Origin: Variovorax sp. S12S4
Lineage (GTDB): Bacteria; Pseudomonadota; Gammaproteobacteria; Burkholderiales; Burkholderiaceae_C
Direction of reading: 5' to 3'
Assembly (NCBI RefSeq): GCF_023195515.1
Contig: NZ_JALPKR020000002.1
Coordinates: forward strand, 1,341,001 to 1,405,000
Length of the DNA: 64,000 nt
Part shown: positions 18,856 through 27,753 of the stretch, piece by piece
How the letters are laid out: the number at the start of each line of letters is the position of its first letter
Numbering within the stretch: position 1 is the stretch's first letter
Made by a program: the position numbers and the translations under genes
The notes under the pieces: generated by a model
What the model saw: only the letters and a program-made list of their open reading frames with translations
Database searches by the model: none
Told to the model about the DNA's origin: nothing

Positions 18856-18951
18856 GGGAAAGAAGAAATATCGAAACCAAAAAATTCTAAGCCGGACAGC
18901 CTTGACCGCACGCCCGACCCGCCAACTCTGCGAGTTGGGGCTGGCGCCCCA

Positions 18952-18980
18952 AAAAACAATAGGCCGCATTTCTTGCGGCC
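18952..18980 (-). terminator. rho-independent terminator after the iron-type binding protein gene
   Basis: Read on the minus strand: stem GGCCGCA, loop AGAAA, stem TGCGGCC, then TATTGTTTTTTG. It lies 22 bases after the stop at 19003. A second small hairpin, CCAACTC-TGC-GAGTTGG, lies at 18921-18937. Confidence 0.8.
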
Positions 18981-19002
18981 GCGTGAAGCCCCCGCGCAGG
19001 CT

Positions 19003-20043
19003 TTACCTGAGTTGGGATTCCACTTCGCGGGTCCAGCGGTCGATGAGCCGCTTTCGCTCGGCGGCCTTGCCGTATTTCTCGAAGTCGTACTTGATGAGCT
19101 TCACGTCGCTCATCGACGGAATGCGCGCGTCGGGCTTGAAGGTCTTGTTGGCCGGCGACTGCAGGCTGCCGACCTGCCCGCCGATCGCCTGTCCGACCGG
19201 GCTCATGAGCCAGTCGTAGTAGCGCTTGGCATTCTCCTTGTTGCGGGCGCCCTTGACCAGCGCGATGCCGCCTACCTCGTAGCCCGTGCCTTCGCAGGGC
19301 GCGGCGGTTTTTACCGGAAATTTGTCGTACCGCCAGCGCTCGAAGCCGAAGATGAAGCTCACGCCGACCGCCACCTCGCCCTTGGCCACGTTGGGCGCCT
19401 GCGCCTGGCCGCTGCGGGTGTAGCTGGTCACGTTGCGGTGCAACTTCTTCAGGTAGTCGAAGGCCGCGTCCTCGCCCATCTGCTGCACCAGGCCCGCGAT
19501 GATGGTGTAGGCCGTGCCGCTGGAGGCCGGGTGCGAAATTTCGATCTCGCCCCTGTATTCGGGCTTGACCAGGTCGGACCAGCACTTGGGCTCGCTCAGC
19601 TTCTTTTTCTTGAGCAGGTCGGTGTTGAAGCCGAAGCCGATGGCGCTGGTATAGAAGCCGCCCACCATGTTCTGCGACATGGCGTATTGGCGCACCGCCC
19701 AGTCGTGCAGGTCGTTGATGTAGGCCGGGCGGTAGGCTTCGAGCAGGCCTTGTTCGGCGGCCTGCAGGAATGGGTCGCCCGTGCCGCCCCACCAGATGTC
19801 GGTCTTGGGGTTGGCCGCTTCGGCGCGCAGCTGGGCGCCGATTTCTCCGGTGCCCTTGTGCGCCTGCTGCACCTTGATGCCGGTCTCGCGCGTGAAGGCC
19901 GCGGCGGCCGCCTCGCACCAGCCCGCGTCGGTGCTGCAGAGGGCGTTCACCGTGCCCTGCGCCGCCGCGCCCGTCGTAAACAAGGCCAGGTACCCCGCGC
20001 ATGCGGCTAGGGCCGCGACGTTCCTGATGGCAAAAGGGCGCAT
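19003..20043 (-). CDS. ABC transporter periplasmic substrate-binding protein (AfuA/FbpA-type)
   Basis: 346-residue secreted protein with a Sec signal (MRPFAIRNVAALAACAGYLA, cleavage near GAAAQG). The mature part has the class of fold used for ferric iron, 2-aminoethylphosphonate and polyamines: VNALCSTDAGWCEAAAAAF, TGIKVQQAHKGTGEIGAQLR, KTDIWWGGTGDPFLQAAEQG and GEIEISHPASSGTAYTIIAG. The paired tyrosines of iron binders are not obvious, so the ligand is open. No permease or ATPase gene is adjacent, so it is an orphan binding component. It has its own terminator, and a LysR gene lies 60 bases upstream on the same strand. The start at 20043 gives the signal peptide. Confidence 0.85.
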   Translation of the reverse strand: MRPFAIRNVAALAACAGYLALFTTGAAAQGTVNALCSTDAGWCEAAAAAFTRETGIKVQQAHKGTGEIGAQLRAEAANPKTDIWWGGTGDPFLQAAEQGLLEAYRPAYINDLHDWAVRQYAMSQNMVGGFYTSAIGFGFNTDLLKKKKLSEPKCWSDLVKPEYRGEIEISHPASSGTAYTIIAGLVQQMGEDAAFDYLKKLHRNVTSYTRSGQAQAPNVAKGEVAVGVSFIFGFERWRYDKFPVKTAAPCEGTGYEVGGIALVKGARNKENAKRYYDWLMSPVGQAIGGQVGSLQSPANKTFKPDARIPSMSDVKLIKYDFEKYGKAAERKRLIDRWTREVESQLR

Positions 20044-20103
20044 GCGTTCTCCGGCAAATGAAATGGAATGGCAACAAAGCCGCAGGATAGCGGGCAAAGC
20101 CGC

Positions 20104-21021
20104 TCAGCGGGCCGCCAGCAGCGGCGGCAGATGCTCCGCGAGCCAGTCGATCACCACCCGCGTCTTGTGCGGCAGGTAGCGGCTTTTGTGGCGGATGACG
20201 TTGAGCTCGAAGCCGAAAGGCTGCGGCTCCTCGAACACCCGCACCAGCGTTCCCGCGGCCAGCGCCTCGGCGGCCAGCCAGGCCGGCAGCCGCGACAGGC
20301 CCATGCCGCCAATGGCGGCTTCGAGCAGCACCTCGGCACTGTCGCAGCGCAACCGCGAAGGCAGCACCACCTCGACAAGCCGGCCTTCGGCATCGTGAAA
20401 GCGCCAGGGCCAGATATGCCCGTCGCGGGCATAGAACACCGCCTCGTGCGACGACGGAGCGGTCAGCTCGGTCACGCTTGCCGGGCGTTCGTGCGCCGCC
20501 AGATAGGCGGGCGCGGCGCACAGCACCATCCACTGCATGCCGACCGGCCGGGCCACCAGGTCGGCGGTGTCGGGCAGCCCGCCGCTGCGAATGGCAAGGT
20601 CGAGGCCCTCCTCGACCAGGTCCACGCGCCGGTCGTTGAATGAAAGCTCCAGCGAAAGCCCCGGATGCCGGCGCGCGAGCGCAAGCAGCAGCGGCCCGAC
20701 CTTCAGGCGGCCGAGCATCGCGGGCATGCTGAGGCGCACCAGCCCTGTCGCGGTGCAGCGCGCGGCATCGGCCATGGCCTCGGCGGCGTCGAGCTCGGCC
20801 AGCGCGCGGCGGCAGCGCTCGTAGTAGCCGTGGCCTTCTTCGGTGAGGCTCTGGCTGCGCGTGGTGCGCAAAAAGAGCCGCGTGCCCAGCCGCGCCTCGA
20901 GCCGCGCGATGCTCTTGGCCACCGCCGAGCGCGTGACGTGCAGCCGCTGCGCCGCAAGCGCAAAACTGCCGGCCTCGACGGCCGCGACAAATTCTTCTAT
21001 GCCCTGGAGACGTTGACTCAT
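20104..21021 (-). CDS. LysR-family transcriptional regulator
   Basis: 305 residues. HTH: MSQRLQGIEEFVAAVEAGSF, ALAAQRLHVTRSAVAKSIAR, LEARLGTRLFLRTTRSQSLT. The effector domain begins GLVRLSMPAMLGRLKVGPLL, and the family's LSFNDRRVDLVEEGLDLAIR motif is present. It is transcribed divergently from the MDR dehydrogenase gene with a 100-base gap that contains a 16-base inverted repeat. It therefore most likely controls that dehydrogenase. The start ATG 21021 begins the conserved domain directly. Confidence 0.9.
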   Translation of the reverse strand: MSQRLQGIEEFVAAVEAGSFALAAQRLHVTRSAVAKSIARLEARLGTRLFLRTTRSQSLTEEGHGYYERCRRALAELDAAEAMADAARCTATGLVRLSMPAMLGRLKVGPLLLALARRHPGLSLELSFNDRRVDLVEEGLDLAIRSGGLPDTADLVARPVGMQWMVLCAAPAYLAAHERPASVTELTAPSSHEAVFYARDGHIWPWRFHDAEGRLVEVVLPSRLRCDSAEVLLEAAIGGMGLSRLPAWLAAEALAAGTLVRVFEEPQPFGFELNVIRHKSRYLPHKTRVVIDWLAEHLPPLLAAR

Positions 21022-21053
21022 TGGAGATTTTCAGGCGCCATCGAGTTGAAAAT

Positions 21054-21069
21054 TATCCACCACTGGATA
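21054..21069. promoter_or_regulatory. inverted repeat operator between lysR and dehydrogenase
   Basis: TATCCA-CCAC-TGGATA, a perfect inverted repeat with a 4-base spacer in an A+T-rich divergent promoter (AAAATTATCC before it). Size and position suit a LysR recognition site. Confidence 0.5.
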
Positions 21070-21121
21070 GATCGACTCACCAATAGCATGAACAACTCTT
21101 TGTTTGACGTGGAGTCTTTTC

Positions 21122-22131
21122 ATGCAGGAACCTCAAGCGCTTCGCCGCTGGCAACTCTCTTCTTTTGGCAACAAGCACCTCGAACAGGTCGAGCGGCCGC
21201 TCCCACGCCGGGGCCGGGCCAGATCCTCGTGCGGGTGGGCGCGGTGTCGCTCAACTACCGCGACCTTCTGATGGTGCGCGACGGCATGGGCATGAATTTC
21301 GACATGCCTTTCACGCCCGCCTCCGACATGGCCGGCACCGTAGTGGCCGCGGGCGCGGACGTGCGCCGGTTTGCCGTTGGCGATCGCGTGGTCAACACCT
21401 TCTGGGGCGGATGGATCGACGGCCAGTGGACGGCCGATGCGGTATTGGCCGGCGGGCCCGGACCGGGCATGCTCGCTTCGCACGTTCTCCTCGACGCTGC
21501 CTGGGCCGTGGCCGCGCCGGCCACACTGGACTTTGCCGAAGCGAGCACGCTCCCCTGCGCCGGCCTCACCGCCTGGTTCGCCCTGGCCGAAACGGGGGCG
21601 CTGCGGCCCGGCCAGACCGTGCTGATCCATGGCACGGGCGGCGTGGCGCTGTTCGGTTTGCAGATTGCGCGGCTGCATGGCGCGCGCACCATCGTGATCT
21701 CGGGCAGCGAAGACAAGCGCGCGCAGACCCTTGCACTCGGCGCCACCCACGTGCTGATGCGCGACAGCGACTGGCCCGCCGAAGTGCGTCGCCTCACGCA
21801 AGGCCGCGGCGCCGACCATGTGCTCGAGCTCTCGGGCGGGCCGAACCTCGATCGTTCGCTGCAGGCCGCTGCGCAAGGCGGGCGCGTATCGATCATCGGC
21901 ATGCTCGGCGGCGAAACGCTGAGCGCTTCGTTCTATGCCATGGTGCTCGGCCGCGTCACGGTGCAAGGCATTGGCGTGGGCCATCGCCGTGCGCTCGAAG
22001 ACCTGGTGCGCGCCGTCGACGTGAACGCGCTCAAGCCCGTGATTGCGGCGCGCTACGCGTTCGATGCATTGCCCGATGCGCTCGACCACCTCGCACGCGG
22101 CGCCTTCGGAAAGATCGTGGTCACGCTCTGA
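21122..22131 (+). CDS. zinc-independent MDR alcohol dehydrogenase/quinone oxidoreductase, probable frameshift near start
   Basis: About 336-residue medium-chain dehydrogenase/reductase family NAD(P)-dependent oxidoreductase. From ATG 21122 the frame reads MQEPQALRRWQLSSFGNKHL, EQVERPLP. At the C3 run 21202-21204 one base is missing and the other frame continues TPGPGQILVRVGAVSLNYRD. One added C joins them into a normal family N-terminus. Later motifs are PFTPASDMAGTVVAAGADV, the coenzyme motif VLIHGTGGVALFGLQIARLH and ADHVLELSGGPNLDRSL. The alternative start ATG 21088 in the main frame gives an N-terminus unlike the family. It is divergent from a LysR gene that probably regulates it. The substrate is unknown. 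Confidence 0.82.
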
Positions 22132-22304
22132 GACGCCTCGTTAGCCTGTTGCGGAACGCGTGTCAGAAACAAAAGATCGCCGATTTGTGAACAGGTTCCG
22201 ATAGATGCAACAACATGCGTGACGCTCGTTGTTTCCATTCCTAGAATCCGCCCGCGCCATGGCCCAGGCCACGCATTTTTCTAACAACTTCAGGATGGAA
22301 CAAC

Positions 22305-23009
22305 ATGGAACATAGCACCTACAAAAAGTGGTCGGCCGAGTTCATTGGTACTTTTTGGCTCACGTTCGGCGGCTGCGGTAGCGCTGTTCTGGCCGCGGCC
22401 TTTCCGGGCCTTGGCATCGGCTTTCTGGGCGTTTCGCTGGCGTTCGGCCTCACGGTGGTGACCGGCGCCTATGCGCTCGGCCCCATCTCGGGCGGCCACT
22501 TCAACCCCGCCGTCTCGATCGGCCTCGCGGCCGCGGGCCGCTTCAAGGCTTCGCAGCTCGCGGGCTACATCGTTGCGCAAGTGCTGGGCGCCATTGCAGC
22601 GGCCGGCGTGCTCTACCTGATTGCCACGGGCAAGCCCGGCGCAGACATAGGCGGCTTTGCCACCAACGGCTTCGGCGAGCACTCGCCCGGCAAATACGGC
22701 ATGACTGCCGCGCTGGTGTGCGAAGTGGTGCTGACCGCGGTGTTCCTGATCGTGATCCTCGGCTCCACCGCCAAGCGCGCAGCCGGTGGCTTCGCGGGCC
22801 TGGCCATCGGCCTGTGCCTCACGCTGATTCACCTGATCTCCATTCCGGTGACCAACACCTCGGTCAACCCGGCGCGCAGCACCGGCCCGGCGCTGTTCGG
22901 CCCCTCGTATGCAGTGTCGGAGTTGTGGCTGTTCTGGCTCGCACCCATCGTGGGCGCGATCATCGGCGCGGTGATCTACCGCGCGCTGCTCAGCAACAAC
23001 GACGACTGA
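22305..23009 (+). CDS. aqpZ: aquaporin Z
   Basis: 234-residue inner-membrane water channel of the MIP family with six membrane helices and the two half-helix NPA boxes: [13 protein letters not shown] (about residue 65) and [17 protein letters not shown] (about residue 188). The Arg of the selectivity filter (NPARS) and the surrounding [12 protein letters not shown]-terminal motif match AqpZ more than the glycerol facilitator GlpF, whose second box has an Asp after NPAR. The 173-base gap upstream is A+T-richer and carries no clear gene. The gene is followed at 8 bases by a convergent small secreted-protein gene. Confidence 0.95.
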   Translation: MEHSTYKKWSAEFIGTFWLTFGGCGSAVLAAAFPGLGIGFLGVSLAFGLTVVTGAYALGPISGGHFNPAVSIGLAAAGRFKASQLAGYIVAQVLGAIAAAGVLYLIATGKPGADIGGFATNGFGEHSPGKYGMTAALVCEVVLTAVFLIVILGSTAKRAAGGFAGLAIGLCLTLIHLISIPVTNTSVNPARSTGPALFGPSYAVSELWLFWLAPIVGAIIGAVIYRALLSNNDD

Positions 23010-23016
23010 TCTTCGG

Positions 23017-23355
23017 TCAGCTGCCGCTGGCCGACTGCACCAGCGGCAGCGAGGTCGACTGGCCGATCGATTCGGTCCCGCTCGCGTGCGATGCCGCGTA
23101 CGCGCCGGCCTCCACATCGGACACCGGGATCGTCGAGTTCATGGCCGGCGCGCTGGTCGACTGGCCGATGGACTCGGTGCCGCCGGGCCGCGCGGCAGCC
23201 ATTGCACCCGCAAGCACGTCGGGGTTCTCGGGCGAATTCATCTGCAGCGGGTGGTAGTCCGAGCCGTCGGTCGTCTCGGCCGACGCATGAACGGCACCCA
23301 GCGCCGCAAACGCGGCAAAGGAACCAAGGGCAAGAAGCTTGAAGGAAGTGCGCAT
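23017..23355 (-). CDS. small secreted protein with a duplicated GTESIGQSTS motif
   Basis: 112 residues: a Sec signal peptide (MRTSFKLLALGSFAAFAALG, cleavage after VHASA) and a polar mature part of about 88 residues. The mature part contains two near-identical segments, GGTESIGQSTSAPAMNS and SGTESIGQSTSLPLVQS, about 33 residues apart. At the DNA level the repeat is seen as two copies of GTCGACTGGCCGATNGA. Signal peptide plus internal repeat suggests a small periplasmic or surface protein. Many such proteins of unknown function occur in Comamonadaceae. It converges on aqpZ and lies just downstream of the sensor-kinase gene on the same strand. Confidence 0.7.
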   Translation of the reverse strand: MRTSFKLLALGSFAAFAALGAVHASAETTDGSDYHPLQMNSPENPDVLAGAMAAARPGGTESIGQSTSAPAMNSTIPVSDVEAGAYAASHASGTESIGQSTSLPLVQSASGS

Positions 23356-23469
23356 GGTGTGTGCTCCTGAATGGCGGTTGTCCCCGGCCGCGTGCCATCG
23401 CGCGAACTGCGCGTGGCAAGGCCTGAACGCACTCTAGGCAGCCGGACTGAGCTGGCCCTGAGCAATGAA

Positions 23470-24870
23470 TTAGCTGGCAATGAGCGGCGCCGTCGGCGGC
23501 GGAAGATGCACCCGCGCCATCAGTCCCGAGCCACCCCCTTCCGCTTCGGCGCGGTTGCACAGCTCGATGCGCAAGCCGTGCCGCTCGGCCGCCGTGCGCG
23601 CAATGGCGAGCCCCAGCCCGCTGCCGCCCGCAGGTGAGCCCGGCACGCGAAAGAAGCGGTCGAACACGCGGCCGATCGATGCTTCGGGAATGCCCGGCCC
23701 GTTGTCCAGCACGTCGACCACGGCATGGCCGCCTACTTCGTGCAGCCGCACATCGACCACGCCGCCTTCGGGCGCATAGCGCAGTGCGTTGTCGAGCAGG
23801 TTGTCGAACACGCTGCGCAACTCGGCGGCCGGTGCGTGCACCACGGGCGCAATCGATCCCTCGAAGCCGATGTCCACGCGCCGCGCGTCGGCCAGCACCA
23901 TCAGCTGGCTTACGCTTTCGCGCAGCAGGGCTTCGATGTCGACCGGCTCGCCCGGCATGGGGCGGCCCGGTGCGTCTTGCCGCGAGAGGCTCAGCAGCTG
24001 TTCGATCAGGTGCTGCGCGCGCGTGACGCCGGCTTCGAGCTGGTTGAAGCGCTCGGTGGCTTCGCCCGCAGGCACATGCGCGCGCAGGTTCTCGATCTGC
24101 AGGCCGATGGCGGCCATGGGCGTGCGCAGTTCGTGGGCTGCGTCCTGCACGAAGCGGCGCTGCGTGGCAAAGGCATTGCGCACGCGCGACAGCAGGTGGT
24201 TGAAGGCCTGTACCAGCGGCGCGATCTCGTCCGGCACGCGCGCCAGCGAAAGATCGGTGAGGCTGCGCTCGTCCTGCGAGGCCACGTCGCGCGCCACCGC
24301 CCGCAGCGACCGCGAGGCCGCCGACACAATGAGCCACAGGATCAGCAAGGCGAGCGGCAGCAGCAGCGCGATGGGCAGGCCTTCGAGCAGCGCGCGGCGC
24401 AGTGCCCGGCGCCGCCGGTAGTCCTCGTTCTGCAGCACCTGCACGCGCGGCTGGTCGGCGCGCGGTCCGGGGTCGGCGGTGAACACGCGCCAGCGCGAAT
24501 GCGTGTGCGCGCCGGTGCTCACATCGCTGAAGCCCGGTCGCGGCTGCAAGGGCACCGCAGCCAGCGGCGGCCACGAACTCGCAAGCAGCGTGCGGCCATC
24601 GGCGCTCCATATCTGCACCACGAAGGCGCCGCGTGCAAAGGCGGCTTCGCCGTCGAGCGGGCGAGGCGCGCGGGGCGGATCGGTGCCCGCATGGGAATCG
24701 GCAACGAGCCGCATCTGCTCGTCGAGCGCGTTGTGAACCAGGTCGCCATACGCGACGAAGGTGAACCACGCCGTGAGCGCCGCCGCCGCCACGTGCAGCG
24801 TAATGAGCCAGAACAGCAACTGCGAGCGCAGCGAGCGCGGACGCCACCAGCGGCCCGGCATTGCGCTCAT
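23470..24870 (-). CDS. two-component sensor histidine kinase (QseC/TctE-like)
   Basis: 466-residue inner-membrane sensor. Transmembrane helix 1 (LLFWLITLHVAAAALTAWF), a periplasmic domain of about 130 residues, transmembrane helix 2 (IALLLPLALLILWLIVSA) and a HAMP-like linker are visible. The H-box is FVQDAAHELRTPMAAIGLQI (phospho-His), followed by N-box VFDNLLDNALRYAP, G1 DVLDNGPGIPEASI, F-box DRFFRV and G2 GSGLGLAIA. It is downstream of its response regulator on the same strand, 61 bases apart. The periplasmic domain resembles the TctE/QseC input type, so a small-molecule signal (for example a carboxylate) is possible but not shown. Confidence 0.92.
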   Translation of the reverse strand: MSAMPGRWWRPRSLRSQLLFWLITLHVAAAALTAWFTFVAYGDLVHNALDEQMRLVADSHAGTDPPRAPRPLDGEAAFARGAFVVQIWSADGRTLLASSWPPLAAVPLQPRPGFSDVSTGAHTHSRWRVFTADPGPRADQPRVQVLQNEDYRRRRALRRALLEGLPIALLLPLALLILWLIVSAASRSLRAVARDVASQDERSLTDLSLARVPDEIAPLVQAFNHLLSRVRNAFATQRRFVQDAAHELRTPMAAIGLQIENLRAHVPAGEATERFNQLEAGVTRAQHLIEQLLSLSRQDAPGRPMPGEPVDIEALLRESVSQLMVLADARRVDIGFEGSIAPVVHAPAAELRSVFDNLLDNALRYAPEGGVVDVRLHEVGGHAVVDVLDNGPGIPEASIGRVFDRFFRVPGSPAGGSGLGLAIARTAAERHGLRIELCNRAEAEGGGSGLMARVHLPPPTAPLIAS

Positions 24871-24931
24871 CGGAGTACCTCCGTGCTTCGCACTCCGGCG
24901 CGAGCTTGCTTGGGGCGGCCCGGCGCAGCGC

Positions 24932-25588
24932 TCATGCGACGACGCGCCATCCCAACCCGCGCACGTTGCGGATCGATTCGGCGCCGAGCTTGCGGCGCAT
25001 GCCGTGGATCAGCACGTCGATGGCGTTGCTGGTCACTTCCTCGCCCCAGCCGTAGATACGGTTCTCGAGCTGCTCGCGCGAGAGGATGGCGCCGGGCCGC
25101 TCCAGCAGTGCGTGCAACAGTGCAAATTCGCGCGCCGTGAGCGCCTCGCGCGTGCCGTGGATCACCACCTCGCGCGTGGTCAGGTCCAGCTGCATCGCGT
25201 TGCCGCCGATCAGCGAATGCGCGGCGCCGTCGCGCCGGCGCACCACCGCCCGCATGCGCGCGAGCAGCTCGCGGAATTCGAAGGGCTTGCGCAGGTAGTC
25301 GTCCGCGCCAAGGTCGAGGCTGTGGATGCGGTCGTCGAGCCCGTCGCGCGCGGTGAGCACCAGCACCGGCGTGGCGTCGCCGCGTTCGCGTGCGCGCCGC
25401 AGCACCTCGGTGCCGTCCTGCCGGGGCAGCCCCAGGTCGAGCAGCACGCAGGTGTAGCCGCCATCGCCGAGCGCGCTTTGCGCCAGTTCGCCGTCGCGCA
25501 CCCAGTCGGCCGACCAGCCCGCGCCCTCGAGCGCCTGCTTCAGGCTGCGCCCGATCATCTCGTCGTCTTCCACCAGCAGCACACGCAT
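24932..25588 (-). CDS. OmpR-family response regulator (QseB/TctD-like)
   Basis: 218 residues. The receiver domain has the acidic pair in MRVLLVEDDEMIGRSL, phospho-acceptor Asp in CVLLDLGLPRQDG, switch Thr in VLVLTARDGLDDR and Lys in DYLRKPFEF. The C-terminal OmpR winged helix has TAREFALLHALLERPGAILS, REQLENRIYGWGEEVTSNAI and VHI-type ending IRNVRGLGWRVVA. The start at 25588 is the conserved first Met; upstream codons are not family-like. It is paired with the adjacent sensor kinase downstream. The 129-base gap upstream separates it from an unrelated gene on the same strand. Confidence 0.93.
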   Translation of the reverse strand: MRVLLVEDDEMIGRSLKQALEGAGWSADWVRDGELAQSALGDGGYTCVLLDLGLPRQDGTEVLRRARERGDATPVLVLTARDGLDDRIHSLDLGADDYLRKPFEFRELLARMRAVVRRRDGAAHSLIGGNAMQLDLTTREVVIHGTREALTAREFALLHALLERPGAILSREQLENRIYGWGEEVTSNAIDVLIHGMRRKLGAESIRNVRGLGWRVVA

Positions 25589-25717
25589 CGTGTCGACTCC
25601 TTGGGCGGCAAGGCAGCAGCGTGTCGGGATGAGCGGCAGTGCCTTGCGCCGTGGCGCAGCGTAGGGGCGGAGTCTTAGGCGAGTCTTAGGGCCTGTCAAC
25701 GCTGCACTGGCAAAGGC

Positions 25718-26830
25718 TCACAGCACGCGCACGTCGTGCCGCTCGCCCTCGCCGTCCGCTGCAAAGGCCAGCAGGCGCATGGCCTCTTCCTGCGCGCCGA
25801 GCCGGTCGGCCTTCGACCAGCGCGTGAAGGGCTCCAGCACCGCGGTGGCCGTGTTTTTCGCACGCTCGATTTTCCAGATGCCTGCAACGAAGCCGTCGAG
25901 CAGCACCGTGCCGCGAACGATGCCGTTGACGGTGAACACCCGGGCACGGTACTCCTCGCTCATCACGCGGCTGCGGTCGGCATGCGAGAGCAGCAGGTTG
26001 TCCCATTCGGCGACCAGGCGCGGCGGCGCGGGCGTGTCGGGGTCAGGCCGCGGCGCGCGGGGCAAGTCGAACAATTCCTGTCCCTCATCGCCGGTGAACA
26101 CGCGCAACTGTGGCCCCAAGCGCTCGGCCACGGCCTTCCAGCCCGTGAGGCCCGACCATGCACCCGCATCGGCGAGCGTGGCGGGGCCGAAGGCCGCCAG
26201 GTAGCGCAGCAGCAGGTCGTCCTGCGTGGCGGGCGCCACGTCGGCGGCGGATTCGCCGAGCCACTCTGCGATGGACTGCAGTTGTGCGCTCTGGTGCGAG
26301 TTCCAGTTGCCCGCGGGAGGCAGGTGCACCAGCGGTACGTTGTTGCGGATGAGTGCTGCGAGCGAAGCGGGCTCACGGTCTTTCCATTGCAGCGCGAGCG
26401 CCTGCCCGAGTTCGGCACTGGCAAGCGGGCCTTCGCGCAGCAACGCCAACCCGGCCTTCACCACGGCCGCGTGGTCGATGCCTTCGAGCGCCCGCGCGTG
26501 GCTGCTGCCCCGCAATCCGCGCTGATGCACCGGCTCGAGCAGCGGCCGCCAGGCCAGCGCGTCGGATGCGGCCATCAGGTGCAGGGTCGCGCGCATCGTC
26601 GACATGCGCACGATGCGCCGCTTCTTCAGCGCCTCGGTCAGCTGTTCGCGCCGAAAGCCCTCGAGCCGGCTCCACAGGCCGATGTAAGGCGGGTTCGGCG
26701 CCTGCGCCTGCAGCCCCGCCAGCTTTTCGATGGCCTGCGTGACCGTCGCCTTGCGCCGCTCCAGCAGCATCTGCCGCGCCAGGGTGGCCCGGTTCAGCGC
26801 GCGCTGGCTCAGCACCACGGCCATGGGCAA
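25718..26830 (-). CDS. winged-helix DNA glycosylase-like protein (AlkZ/HTH_42 family)
   Basis: 370-residue protein of the HTH_42 (DUF1006) superfamily that includes the AlkZ and YcaQ/AlkX DNA glycosylases. These remove bulky alkyl adducts and unhook cross-links. The conserved N-terminal segment IEKLAGLQAQAPNPPYIGLW carries Q-A-Q, the QxQ form of the catalytic motif known from AlkZ-like enzymes, not the QxD of YcaQ-like ones. STMRATLHLMAASDALAWRP and the C-terminal LVAEWDNLLLSHADRSR region (the usual DNLLLSH) and VLLDGFVAGIW also match. It lies 4 bases after the pseudouridine synthase stop on the same strand, so the two are probably co-transcribed. No toxin-biosynthesis genes are nearby. Glycosylase activity is inference. 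Confidence 0.75.
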   Translation of the reverse strand: MPMAVVLSQRALNRATLARQMLLERRKATVTQAIEKLAGLQAQAPNPPYIGLWSRLEGFRREQLTEALKKRRIVRMSTMRATLHLMAASDALAWRPLLEPVHQRGLRGSSHARALEGIDHAAVVKAGLALLREGPLASAELGQALALQWKDREPASLAALIRNNVPLVHLPPAGNWNSHQSAQLQSIAEWLGESAADVAPATQDDLLLRYLAAFGPATLADAGAWSGLTGWKAVAERLGPQLRVFTGDEGQELFDLPRAPRPDPDTPAPPRLVAEWDNLLLSHADRSRVMSEEYRARVFTVNGIVRGTVLLDGFVAGIWKIERAKNTATAVLEPFTRWSKADRLGAQEEAMRLLAFAADGEGERHDVRVL

Positions 26831-26834
26831 GAAC

Positions 26835-27659
26835 TCAGAACTTCTCGTGCGGGCCGAGGTAGCGCCACTGCCCCACGGGCAGGTTGCCGAGCATCACCTT
26901 GCCGATGCGCACGCGCTTCAGGCCCACCACCTTCAGGCCGACCAGCTCGCACATGCGGCGGATCTGGCGTTTCTTGCCCTCGGTGAGCACAAAGCGCAGC
27001 TGCTCGGGGTTCTGCCATTCGACGCGCGCCGGCTTGAGCGGCTGGCCGTCCAGGCTCAGGCCGTGGCGCAGCTTGGCGAGCATGGCGGGCGGAAAAACCG
27101 CCTGCACGTTGGTCGTGACGGGATCGTCGTCGTCCATGCGCACCAACTGCCCGGTGGGCGCGGGCTGGCCCAGGCCGTGGTAGGCCACGCGCACCAGGTA
27201 TTCCTTCTCCATCACCGAGTCTTCGCCGATGAGCTGGCGCGCGATGCGTCCGTCCTGGGTCATGACCAGGAGGCCGATCGAGTCGATGTCGAGCCGGCCG
27301 CAAGGCGCAAGGCCGCGCAACTGCTGGGGGCTGAAGAAGAAGCGCGCGTTGTCTTCGGCCCAGCGGTTCTGCGGCGTGAAGAGCGTCACTGCCGGCTCGT
27401 GCCCGTCCTCGGCCTGGCCGCTCACGTAGCCGATGGGCTTGTTGATCAGGATGGTGACCTGGTTCGCCTGCTGGCCCTTGGCGGCCTTGTCCACCTCGAT
27501 GCGGTCGGACGGCGTGACCTTCACGCCCATTTCGGCCGGCTTGCCGTTCACCTTCACCCAGCCGTTGGCAATCCACTCGTCGGCCTCGCGGCGCGAGCAG
27601 AGACCGAGCTCGGCCATGCGTTTGTTGAGGCGTACAGGTGCGGCGGGAGCGTCAGTCAT
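26835..27659 (-). CDS. 23S rRNA pseudouridine synthase (RluB/RluF type)
   Basis: 274-residue RsuA/RluB-family enzyme that isomerises a uridine in rRNA. The N-terminal S4 RNA-binding domain reads [20 protein letters not shown] and NGWVKVNGK. The catalytic core is [20 protein letters not shown], with the nucleophilic Asp in GRLDIDS. Family motif [10 protein letters not shown] and motif [22 protein letters not shown] follow. ATG 27659 ([12 protein letters not shown]) was chosen just before the S4 domain. It is divergent from the glycosyltransferase operon (95 bases) and followed after 4 bases by the AlkZ-like gene. The exact rRNA position modified cannot be told from sequence alone. Confidence 0.92.
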   Translation of the reverse strand: MTDAPAAPVRLNKRMAELGLCSRREADEWIANGWVKVNGKPAEMGVKVTPSDRIEVDKAAKGQQANQVTILINKPIGYVSGQAEDGHEPAVTLFTPQNRWAEDNARFFFSPQQLRGLAPCGRLDIDSIGLLVMTQDGRIARQLIGEDSVMEKEYLVRVAYHGLGQPAPTGQLVRMDDDDPVTTNVQAVFPPAMLAKLRHGLSLDGQPLKPARVEWQNPEQLRFVLTEGKKRQIRRMCELVGLKVVGLKRVRIGKVMLGNLPVGQWRYLGPHEKF

Positions 27660-27753
27660 GCCCGCATTTTCGCCCATGGTCGGTGTCGGCGGTATGTGTC
27701 GCATTGCATGGGGATAATGCGCGCCAATGGCCCGCCGACGGCCCCGGACCCGA

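Noticed and set aside
23725..25140. 471-codon open frame opposite the sensor kinase
   Set aside because: Antisense shadow of a kinase with all its motifs.
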